Assembly: GCA_011046295.1 (NCBI GenBank)
Contig: DSAV01000268.1
Span: 1-11,690, forward strand
Direction: 5' to 3'
DNA: 11,690 nt
From: Deltaproteobacteria bacterium
Lineage (GTDB): Bacteria > Desulfobacterota > Syntrophia > Syntrophales > Smithellaceae
Positions within the stretch are counted from its first letter, which is position 1; each line of letters starts with the position of its first letter. The notes below the pieces were generated by a model that was not told where the DNA came from, did no database searches, and saw nothing but the letters and a program-made list of their open reading frames with translations. Of this stretch, positions 1 through 5,906 are shown piece after piece. Both the position numbers and the translations under genes were made by a program.

Positions 1-1
1 C

Positions 2-274
2 CTGCAGGAAGGCGGCCACGACACGGTGGAAGCCAATATCGCCCTGGGATTCAAGCCGGATTTGCGCGATTACGGAATCGGCGCGCAAATTCTTGTTGAC
101 CTGGGCGTGCATAAAATGCGATTAATGACCAACAATCCCAAGAAAATAGTGGGATTGGAAGGATACGGGATTGAAATCACCCAGAGAGTCCCGTTGGAAA
201 TTCACCCGAATGAAAACAACATAAAGTATATGAAAACCAAACAGGATAAAATGGGGCATCTTCTCAAAATATAA
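2..274 (+). CDS. ribA: GTP cyclohydrolase II, C-terminal part (ribA or ribBA), 5' end outside window
   Basis: This is the C-terminal end of GTP cyclohydrolase II, which opens GTP to the diaminopyrimidine precursor in the first step of riboflavin synthesis in the cytoplasm. The reading frame is open from base 2 and starts in mid-protein (LQEGGHDTVEAN). It contains the family's end motifs: EANIALGFKPDLRDYGIGAQIL, then DLGVHKMRLMTNNPKK, then GLEGYGIEITQRVPL. The frame ends at TAA 272–274. The N-terminal zinc-binding cysteines lie outside the window, so I cannot tell a stand-alone RibA from a RibBA fusion carrying the DHBP synthase domain. The fusion is common in this gene context. ribH begins 23 bp downstream on the same strand, consistent with one riboflavin operon. 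The GTG at 26 is an internal codon, not the start. The identification is secure; only the fusion state is open. Confidence 0.95.
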   Translation: MQEGGHDTVEANIALGFKPDLRDYGIGAQILVDLGVHKMRLMTNNPKKIVGLEGYGIEITQRVPLEIHPNENNIKYMKTKQDKMGHLLKI

Positions 275-297
275 AAATGTAAGGATGGTAACTAATC

Positions 298-762
298 ATG
301 CCGAAAATAATTGAAGGAAAAATCGTCGCCAAGGGAATGAAGTTTGGCGTCGTGGCCAGCCGTTTCAACGATTTTATTTGCAGCAGATTGATTGACGGAG
401 CGTTGGACGCTCTGACCAGAGCCGGCGCGGACGAAAAAGACATTGCGGTCTATAAAGTTCCCGGTTCTTTCGAACTGCCGCTGGCCGCAAAAAAACTCGC
501 CAAGTCCAAGCGTTTCGACGCGGTAATTTGTCTGGGCGCGATAATACGCGGCGCGACTCCTCATTTTGAGTATATCGCCGCTGAAGTATCCAAAGGCATC
601 GCGAGCGTCGGGCTGGAAACGGAAGTTCCGGTTGTTTATGGAGTCCTGACAACGGATACAATTGAGCAGGCAATCGAAAGAGCGGGCACAAAATCCGGCA
701 ACAAGGGCGCCGATGCGGCAATGACGGCAATCGAAATAGTTGACTTGTTCAAAAACATCTAG
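298..762 (+). CDS. ribH: 6,7-dimethyl-8-ribityllumazine synthase
   Basis: Lumazine synthase condenses 5-amino-6-ribitylamino-uracil with 3,4-dihydroxy-2-butanone 4-phosphate to give the direct precursor of riboflavin. It usually assembles as pentamers or 60-mer capsids in the cytoplasm. At 154 residues it is full length for the family. Visible motifs are the substrate-binding SRFNDFI (21–27), VPGSFELPLA (54–63), and GAIIRGATPHFEYIA (80–94) with the general-base histidine at 89. The phosphate-side segment VYGVLTTDTIEQAIERAG (113–130) is followed by the tail KGADAAMTAIEIVDL. The ATG at 298 is preceded by AAGGATGG at 281–288, a purine-rich ribosome-binding site at slightly long spacing. It lies 23 bp after ribA and 73 bp before nusB, the usual rib–nusB arrangement. 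Confidence 0.97.
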   Translation: MPKIIEGKIVAKGMKFGVVASRFNDFICSRLIDGALDALTRAGADEKDIAVYKVPGSFELPLAAKKLAKSKRFDAVICLGAIIRGATPHFEYIAAEVSKGIASVGLETEVPVVYGVLTTDTIEQAIERAGTKSGNKGADAAMTAIEIVDLFKNI

Positions 763-835
763 TGCCTGATACCTTAAAAACAAAAATTTACAGCAGGGCA
801 ATCCATTTGACCTTTTCTGAAATTTGGGGCTTTTA

Positions 836-1246
836 ATGCGCGGAAGAAGAAAGGCGCGTGAAATCGCCTTGCAGGTTCTTTACAGTCTTAACTTTGTCAG
901 CATCGATATCGAAAAAGCGCTGGATCTTTTTTGGGACAATTTTGCCGCTCCTAAAACCGCCAAGGATTTCGCGGCAACTTTAGTACACGGCACATGGGAT
1001 CACAAAGACGAGCTGGATAAATTAATTTCCGGCTCCTCAGATAACTGGTCTTTGGGGCGCATGTCCAAAGTGGATATCAGCATTTTACGCATGGCGGCGT
1101 TTGAATTTATTTACTGCGAAGACATTCCGCCGAAAGTGACGATCAACGAAGCGATAGATTTGGGGAAAACATTCGGCTCGGAAAATTCCGGCGCTTTTAT
1201 CAACGGCATTTTAGACAACCTTAATTTAAAATTAAACAAAAAATGA
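836..1246 (+). CDS. nusB: Transcription antitermination factor NusB
   Basis: NusB binds boxA RNA together with NusE (S10) and promotes antitermination, mainly in rRNA operons. The protein is all-helical and 136 residues from the ATG at 836. The N-terminal RGRRKAREIALQVLY is the arginine-rich RNA-binding helix of the family. The C-terminal half has the NusB signature NWSLGRMSKVDISILRMA, then PPKVTINEAIDLGKTFG and AFINGILD. A TTG twelve bases upstream (824) is in frame. I prefer ATG 836 because GGGG at 826–829 sits at good spacing from it and because NusB proteins normally begin just before the Arg-rich helix. The stop overlaps the next start (ATGA, 1243–1246), suggesting translational coupling. 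Position after ribH is the common bacterial order. Confidence 0.96.
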   Translation: MRGRRKAREIALQVLYSLNFVSIDIEKALDLFWDNFAAPKTAKDFAATLVHGTWDHKDELDKLISGSSDNWSLGRMSKVDISILRMAAFEFIYCEDIPPKVTINEAIDLGKTFGSENSGAFINGILDNLNLKLNKK

Positions 1247-1770
1247 AATTGCGATTATCCACAGAACCGGCTGATACAGCAAAAAACAAATGCCTTGTGC
1301 TGGCGCTATTTGCCGACGAAAAACCGCCGCGCGGCATCTGCGGTTTTATCGACTGGCGGCTAAACGGCTATATTTCCCGTGAAATCAAGCGAAGCGGCAT
1401 CAGCGGAAAGCTCGCGGAAAGGGTAATCATTCCAACACCGCCCCGCCTCAACACGGAACTTTTGATGATTTGCGGCATGGGAAACGCCGCGAAATTCAGC
1501 GCGGAACAAATGCGGCGCTTTGCCCATCTGACCATTGAAGCTGTAGATAAATTATTAATTGATGATTTCTCCCTGGAGATTCCCGGAACAAATCGCGTGA
1601 ACCTGGCGCTCGCTGATGTGGCGCAAGCGACAGCGGCAGGTTTTTTTGATTATCTTTCCCAAGACGCAAAAAAAATGAACAAAATAAAATCATGCCTGCT
1701 GACCGTGCCCGAACAGGTCAAAGAAGCAGCCAGCGGCGTCAAAAGTTTCAAATCAAAAATCAAAGATTAG
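1243..1770 (+). CDS. Stand-alone M17 leucyl-aminopeptidase N-terminal-domain-like protein
   Basis: This 175-residue protein resembles the N-terminal (macro-like) domain of M17 leucyl aminopeptidases. It has LVLALFADEKPPRG (18–31), then GFIDWRLNGYISREIKRSG with a following GKLAERVIIPTP (about 34–66). A hydrophobic strand and glycine turn, LLMICGMGN (about 73–82), precedes a helix, EQMRRFAHLTIEAV. These match the pattern of an Asp/Glu-rich acid turn, a 'GKxxE' loop and a 'vGlG' turn in full-length M17 enzymes. The roughly 300-residue catalytic domain with the zinc ligands and the NTDAEGR motif is absent, and the frame closes cleanly at 1770. It therefore cannot be an aminopeptidase in the usual sense. 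The start overlaps the nusB stop, so expression is probably coupled. A nucleotide-ligand or scaffolding role for the macro-like fold is possible but unproven. The fold assignment is fairly sure; the function is unknown. Confidence 0.75.
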   Translation: MKLRLSTEPADTAKNKCLVLALFADEKPPRGICGFIDWRLNGYISREIKRSGISGKLAERVIIPTPPRLNTELLMICGMGNAAKFSAEQMRRFAHLTIEAVDKLLIDDFSLEIPGTNRVNLALADVAQATAAGFFDYLSQDAKKMNKIKSCLLTVPEQVKEAASGVKSFKSKIKD

Positions 1771-1793
1771 TTTTTTACACGGCCTAAAAAATA

Positions 1794-3425
1794 TTAGCGG
1801 GTCATGGTGTATTTTTGTTCGTCTTGTGGAACATACCATTTGATGAAATTATGCCCCAGGCCGATGGGCGCGGGTTCGATGCCGCGGATGCGCTTGCTGA
1901 TAATGATTAATTCATCCGGCACGTAAAGGAAAGTGTAAGGCTGGTCTTCCGCGAGAATTTCCTGAAAGCGGTCGTAATATTTTTTCCTTTGTTTCTGGTC
2001 AAATGTCGAGCGGGCTTTTTCCAAAAGCGCGTCCACTTCCGTATTTTTGTAGGAAATAAAGTTTAACTCCTGCGGCGCGGTTTTACTCGAATGCCAGACA
2101 TCGAAGGCGTCCGGATCCAGCGGGACTGTCCAGCCGAGAATTATCGCCTCAAAACGCCTTTTGTTGATGAAATCATTGATAAACGCCGCCCATTCGAGAA
2201 TTCGGATTTTAACGTCGATACCCACTTCTTTGAGCTGCCGCTGAATAATTTCCGCGCATTTCTGGCGCGTTTCGTTGCCCTGGTTGGTAATGAGTTCAAA
2301 GCTGAAGGGGCGGCCGTCTTTTTCCAGAATTCCGTCTTTATTTTTTTTTGTCCAGCCGGCGGCGCGCAGAAGTTCACGCGCTTTCTCAGGATTGTAGGAA
2401 TATTTTTGGACGTTTTCGTTATACGCCCAGGTGCCCGGTTTGTATGGGCCGGTAGCGGGTTTGCCGAGCCCCAGCAACACACCGCTGATAATTTCTTCTT
2501 TGTTGAGGGCGTAGGAAATAGCCTGGCGCACACGTTTGTCGGCAAAAAACGGGTGCTTCAAATTGTAACCCAAGTAAGTGTAGGCAAAAGCGAGGTAGCG
2601 GTACTTTTCAAAGTTTTGCCGGAACAAATTATTTTCCGTCTGGCGGGTGTATTGCAGCGGCGTGAGCCCCATCATGTCGATATTGCGCGCGCGCAGCTCC
2701 AGAAACATCGTGGCCGTATCGGGAATAATGCGCGTAACACGGCCGTCGATATAAGGCCGACTTTCAAAATAATCGGGATTCCCAACCAGAACAATTTTTT
2801 GCCCCGCCACCCATTCCTTGAAAATATAAGGGCCGGTTCCAATGGGCTGGCGCGAAAGCGGGCTTTTGGTGATGTCTTTTCCTTCCAGCAGATGGCGCGG
2901 CAGAATCGCTGATGACCAGCTGATTAAAGCCGGCGCGAAAGGCTTATCGTAGGTCACGCGGAAGGTGTAGTCGTCCAGCGCTTCGGCTTTTTTCACTTTG
3001 AGAAAATCACCCGCGTAGGCGGTGGGCGTTTTCGGGTCAACTGTAACCTGATATGTATAAAGAACATCTCTCGCGGTAAATGGCTGACCGTCATGCCACT
3101 TTACGCCCCGGCGCAAATGAAAAGTTATCACCAGGCCATCTTTGGATATAGCCCAGGATTGGGACAAATCGCCGACAATATTCATATTTTTATCGTATTT
3201 AACCAATCCGTTGTAAATAAAACCGGCGATATTGTGCGAAGGAGAATCGGAAGCCAAAATGGGAATCAGGTTGCTCGCGTCGCCAATATCGCCACGCACA
3301 ATTATATCTCCGTAGGCGGGTGGTTTATCCGGCGGTTGAAATGACTGTTCCTGAGTCGTTTCTTTGCCGCAGGAAATCAAAAACAGCGCCAAAAGCGCGA
3401 AAATAATCAGGCGGTAACTAAGCAT
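1794..3425 (-). CDS. ABC transporter solute-binding lipoprotein, family 5 (peptide/oligopeptide type)
   Basis: This 543-residue protein is an extracytoplasmic solute-binding protein of family 5 (SBP_bac_5; DppA/OppA/NikA relatives). It would capture peptides or another small solute and pass it to an ABC permease. The N-terminus is a lipoprotein signal: hydrophobic residues 5–17 and a lipobox LISC with the lipidated Cys at 19. Family hallmarks follow: LSQSWAISKDGLVITFHLRRGVKW, then GTGPYIFKEW, a DKRVRQAISYALNKEEI helix, and the late segment NPEKARELLRAAGW. The length is normal. No permease or ATPase gene is next to it, so its transporter partner is elsewhere or it works as an orphan receptor. 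It converges with the M17-like gene (23 bp between stops) and diverges from the YihY–cNMP gene. The ligand cannot be read from sequence. No strong Shine–Dalgarno is visible before the ATG at 3425, but the signal peptide fixes the start closely. Confidence 0.93.
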   Translation of the reverse strand: MLSYRLIIFALLALFLISCGKETTQEQSFQPPDKPPAYGDIIVRGDIGDASNLIPILASDSPSHNIAGFIYNGLVKYDKNMNIVGDLSQSWAISKDGLVITFHLRRGVKWHDGQPFTARDVLYTYQVTVDPKTPTAYAGDFLKVKKAEALDDYTFRVTYDKPFAPALISWSSAILPRHLLEGKDITKSPLSRQPIGTGPYIFKEWVAGQKIVLVGNPDYFESRPYIDGRVTRIIPDTATMFLELRARNIDMMGLTPLQYTRQTENNLFRQNFEKYRYLAFAYTYLGYNLKHPFFADKRVRQAISYALNKEEIISGVLLGLGKPATGPYKPGTWAYNENVQKYSYNPEKARELLRAAGWTKKNKDGILEKDGRPFSFELITNQGNETRQKCAEIIQRQLKEVGIDVKIRILEWAAFINDFINKRRFEAIILGWTVPLDPDAFDVWHSSKTAPQELNFISYKNTEVDALLEKARSTFDQKQRKKYYDRFQEILAEDQPYTFLYVPDELIIISKRIRGIEPAPIGLGHNFIKWYVPQDEQKYTMTR

Positions 3426-3454
3426 TTTAAGTAACTAGCCCAGCATTTCTATCA

Positions 3455-3483
3455 TTGCAATATAAAAATTCTAATTGTAAAAT
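3455..3483 (+). promoter_or_regulatory. Candidate sigma-70 promoter for the YihY–cNMP fusion gene
   Basis: TTGCAA (3455–3460) and TAAAAT (3478–3483) are spaced by exactly 17 bases. Transcription would start near 3490, leaving a leader of about 27 bases containing CAGG (3508–3511) five bases before the ATG at 3517. It overlaps the minus-strand candidate promoter, so the two divergent genes might compete for polymerase. Pattern match only. Confidence 0.38.
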
Positions 3484-3495
3484 GCGAAAAATCAA
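3468..3495 (-). promoter_or_regulatory. Candidate sigma-70 promoter for the solute-binding lipoprotein
   Basis: On the minus strand TTGATT (3495–3490) and TAGAAT (3473–3468) are separated by 16 bases. The -10 element matches the consensus at five of six positions and the -35 at four. Transcription would start near 3461, about 35 bases before the ATG at 3425. It overlaps the opposing candidate promoter. AT-rich intergenic DNA yields such matches by chance, so this is tentative. Confidence 0.35.
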
Positions 3496-3516
3496 ATTGA
3501 GCGGTATCAGGCTTTT

Positions 3517-5058
3517 ATGCGCGCAAGAAAAGCAAACACAGTCTCCGGCGCCCGTCGGTTTTTTGAAATTCTGAAAATGAGGGCGGCGACAGCCTGGGAT
3601 GTCGTTTATGACGCGATAAAAAATTTCGGCGACAACGGCGACACCAATCAGGCGGCGGCAGTTTCTCTTTATACTATTCTTTCCGCGATTCCCCTTTTTA
3701 TTCTGACGATAATCGTCGCGGCGAATGTTTTTACCTCTCACCCTCTTCTCCAGGAAGATATCCTTGATGCCATCAGGAGTTTCAACCCTTATTTCTCCGA
3801 AAAGCTCATGGATCAGCTGGGACATATCGAAACCAAAAAAAATCTGTTGGGCTCGCTTGGTCTTTTTGGCCTGTTATGGCTGGCCGCCGCGATTTTCAGC
3901 GTTATGGAAACAGCGCTGAACATTATTTTCCGCGCGCCGAAAAAACGCAATTATTTTTTATCAAAACTTCTGGCCATCTCCATGATACCGCTGGGCTGGA
4001 CGCTGGGAGCGGCAAGCCTGATTGTGAGTTCAATTGCCGCATTTCTGATGGCACAGCCGTTTATTTTGCCCGGCGGCATCGAAATATATCTTGGCGCGGC
4101 GACGGGATTTATGCTGCGCTATGTGCTTCCTTATCTTGTCACTGTTGTTTTTTCCTTTTCCCTTTACTGGATAATACCCACGGCCAAAAACCGCCTACTG
4201 ATTCTGCTGGCCGGCAGCGCTTTTTTTGCGTTTCTCATGGAAATCGCCAAGCAGTTATTCGCCTGGTATATTGCCAATTATTCACGCTACGGTCTGATTT
4301 TTGGCACTCTTGAACCCATCGTCATTCTGGCGCTCTGGGTATTTTACGTGGCCCTAATTTTTTTGTTTTGCGCAGAACTGATGGCCTCTTACCAACGCCG
4401 TGATATGTTGCTTTTGGAGCGCGCCATGCTCAAACCACACAAAAGCTATCTTAAAGTCGATGAGCGGCTCTTTAAAAAATTCGGGCATAGTTACCCCAAA
4501 GGCGCGATAATTTTTAATGAAAACGACACGGGCAATGAAATGTTTTATGTTCTGGCCGGACGCGTTTGTTTAGAAAAAAACGCGGGTGAGGTTAAGAAAA
4601 TTTTGGCGGAAGTGGAGCCGGGGCAATATTTCGGCGAAATGGCCACACTGGTTGAAGCGCCGCGCTCCGCCTCGGCGCGCGCGCTGGAAGACAGCAATTT
4701 GGCGGTGATCGACAATAATACCTTCACCAATCTTCTGCGTGAAAGCCGGGGCATCGGCGTTTTCATGCTGAAGGAATTTTCCAACCGCTTAAAGAACACA
4801 AATGAATCGCTGGAAGAAATGACCAATTTATGGATTCGGCTGATTACCGTTATCCATTTTATGGAAAATCCAAAGGCGAAGATTTCGCAGCATTTACGAA
4901 AACTGGCCAAACTTGCCAAAAAACTGCCTTCCGAGATACAGGAAGTTATTAATAACCTGGCACGCCAAAAAATCCTCGAGGTTAAAGATGGCTATGTTGT
5001 CAAAGTCGTACGTAAGAATATTTGGTCAATGCTGAAGGCGGGTTCATTGAAGGCCTGA
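3517..5058 (+). CDS. YihY/BrkB-family membrane protein fused to a cyclic-nucleotide-binding domain
   Basis: This 513-residue protein has two recognisable parts. Residues about 20–295 are a YihY/BrkB (UPF0761) inner-membrane domain. It has the early AAAVSLYTILSAIPLFIL segment, a polar loop, and further hydrophobic stretches near 110–135, 150–180, 197–220, 226–245 and 265–288. The characteristic YGLIFGTLEPIVILALW segment lies near 258–274. Residues about 317–432 form a Crp-like cNMP-binding domain. Its phosphate-binding cassette FGEMATLVEAPRSASA (372–387) retains the Gly-Glu and Arg-Ser residues that hold the cyclic phosphate and ribose. A Lys-rich helical tail (about 433–513) ends in what may be a small winged-helix-like fold (KKLPSEIQEVI, then KILEVKDGYVVKVV). 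YihY alone is about 290 residues, so this is a membrane protein with an added cytoplasmic ligand sensor. The transported substrate of YihY proteins is not established. An alternative start at Met21 would only shorten the N-terminal tail. The domain calls are strong; the role is unknown. Confidence 0.9.
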   Translation: MRARKANTVSGARRFFEILKMRAATAWDVVYDAIKNFGDNGDTNQAAAVSLYTILSAIPLFILTIIVAANVFTSHPLLQEDILDAIRSFNPYFSEKLMDQLGHIETKKNLLGSLGLFGLLWLAAAIFSVMETALNIIFRAPKKRNYFLSKLLAISMIPLGWTLGAASLIVSSIAAFLMAQPFILPGGIEIYLGAATGFMLRYVLPYLVTVVFSFSLYWIIPTAKNRLLILLAGSAFFAFLMEIAKQLFAWYIANYSRYGLIFGTLEPIVILALWVFYVALIFLFCAELMASYQRRDMLLLERAMLKPHKSYLKVDERLFKKFGHSYPKGAIIFNENDTGNEMFYVLAGRVCLEKNAGEVKKILAEVEPGQYFGEMATLVEAPRSASARALEDSNLAVIDNNTFTNLLRESRGIGVFMLKEFSNRLKNTNESLEEMTNLWIRLITVIHFMENPKAKISQHLRKLAKLAKKLPSEIQEVINNLARQKILEVKDGYVVKVVRKNIWSMLKAGSLKA

Positions 5059-5175
5059 ATCGCATTAATTTCATAACGTTTTTCGGCTCTTGATTTTTAT
5101 AAGACAAAGCAGCGTTTTTACAAGATATCGGATTTATTAATGGTAAGGCAAACAAGGATAGGAGCGTGTGCGCGC

Positions 5176-5718
5176 ATGCGAAAAATGCCGATTAGTAAAG
5201 CGTTTACGTTAATCGAATCCGGTCCGGTTGTCCTTGTTACAACACATGACAAAAAGAAGAACAATATAATGACTATCTCGTGGACCATGGTGGTGGACTT
5301 TACGCCGATATTTGCCATGACCACCGGGCCATGGAACTATTCATTTGCTGCTCTTCGTAAAACGAAGGAGTGTGTTATTGCTCTTCCCACTGTTGACATG
5401 ATTGATAAGGTAGTTGGAGTGGGAACATGTTCCGGTGCTGATACCGATAAATTTGAAAAATTCATGCTGACCCTCGTGAAGGGAAAGCATGTCCAAGCGC
5501 CCTTGATAAAAGAATGCATGGCGAATATCGAATGCAAAGTTGTCGATATCGTCAAGAAGCACAATATCGTCGTCCTCGAAGGCGTAGCCGCGTACTTTGA
5601 TAATTCACGAAAGGAGAAGCGAACTATTCACGCGGTTGGCGATGGAACTTTTATAGTGGATGGGCGTAAGATGGACCGAAAGGAAATGATGCGCTCAAAA
5701 ATCCCGGCAGGGATCTAA
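5176..5718 (+). CDS. Flavin reductase-like (flavoredoxin/DIM6-NTAB family) FMN-binding protein
   Basis: This protein of about 180 residues belongs to the flavin reductase-like FMN-binding family (split-barrel fold). Members bind FMN and act as flavin reductases or electron carriers; in anaerobes they are often called flavoredoxins. Typical features are the early strand SGPVVLVTTHD, then NNIMTISWTMVVDFTP and the FAMTTGPWNYS turn around the isoalloxazine site. A later segment, VGVGTCSGADTDKFEKF, matches the family's 'G..SG.. DKF' motif. The ATG at 5176 is preferred because AGGAG (5160–5164) lies 11 bases upstream. An in-frame ATG at 5140 has no visible ribosome-binding site and would add an unusual basic, Cys-containing stretch. 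ATG 5185 (MPISKAF) is another possibility. The gene is isolated, 117 bp after the YihY–cNMP gene, and its electron partner is not evident. Confidence 0.85.
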   Translation: MRKMPISKAFTLIESGPVVLVTTHDKKKNNIMTISWTMVVDFTPIFAMTTGPWNYSFAALRKTKECVIALPTVDMIDKVVGVGTCSGADTDKFEKFMLTLVKGKHVQAPLIKECMANIECKVVDIVKKHNIVVLEGVAAYFDNSRKEKRTIHAVGDGTFIVDGRKMDRKEMMRSKIPAGI

Positions 5719-5771
5719 TGCTATAACATGTTTAAGGGGCCTATTTATTCCCGAACTTGTACTATTCCTGC

Positions 5772-5889
5772 TTGGCGGATCAAATGATTCATTTCCAAGA
5801 AACTGCCTGCTGAAATTAAAGAAGCGATTGATGATCTGCCCTGCCGCGGCATTCTGAAATTTAAAATCAAAGCGCTTCCGTATTTTTAA
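5772..5889 (+). pseudogene. Decayed fragment related to the C-terminal tail of the YihY–cNMP fusion gene
   Basis: The 188 bp gap after the flavin reductase gene is not blank. Read from 5794, it encodes SKKLPAEIKEAIDDL followed by a short tail and a stop at 5887–5889. This lines up with KKLPSEIQEVINNL at residues 468–481 of the fusion protein upstream. Nine of 14 residues and, by hand count, 30 of 42 bases agree (5797–5838 against 4918–4959). In a different frame just before it (from 5784), MIHFQE resembles VIHFME (445–450) of the same protein. The pieces are out of frame, and the roughly 19 residues between them are missing, as expected of a remnant with a deletion. It has no start or complete domain. 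The match is short, so chance is not fully excluded, but the order and position support a broken paralogue. Confidence 0.55.
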
Positions 5890-5906
5890 AGAAACTTCGA
5901 TTCTCT

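Noticed and set aside
292..801. A 169-codon minus-strand open frame covering ribH.
   Set aside because: ribH on the plus strand has all catalytic motifs; the antisense frame shows none.
1771..1793. T6 and A6 runs between the two convergent stops as a bidirectional terminator.
   Set aside because: The only pairing is T with A; there is no GC-rich stem, so I do not call a terminator.
2341..2349. Nine-T run inside the lipoprotein gene (A9 in the coding strand, Lys-Lys-Asn-Lys region) as a phase-variation or slippage site.
   Set aside because: The frame is intact across the run, the protein aligns with the family on both sides, and the run is short for an AT-leaning genome.
2091..2912. A 273-codon open frame on the plus strand antisense to the lipoprotein gene.
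   Set aside because: Its translation has no family motifs, while the opposite strand encodes a clear family 5 binding protein. It is a shadow of that gene's base composition.
5059..5175. TATAAG at 5098–5103 as a -10 element for the flavin reductase gene.
   Set aside because: No acceptable -35 hexamer lies 15–19 bases upstream.
5889..5906. Rho-independent terminator for the minus-strand operon just after the kinase gene.
   Set aside because: Only a four-base stem (GATT/AATC) could be formed and no T-run follows it directly.
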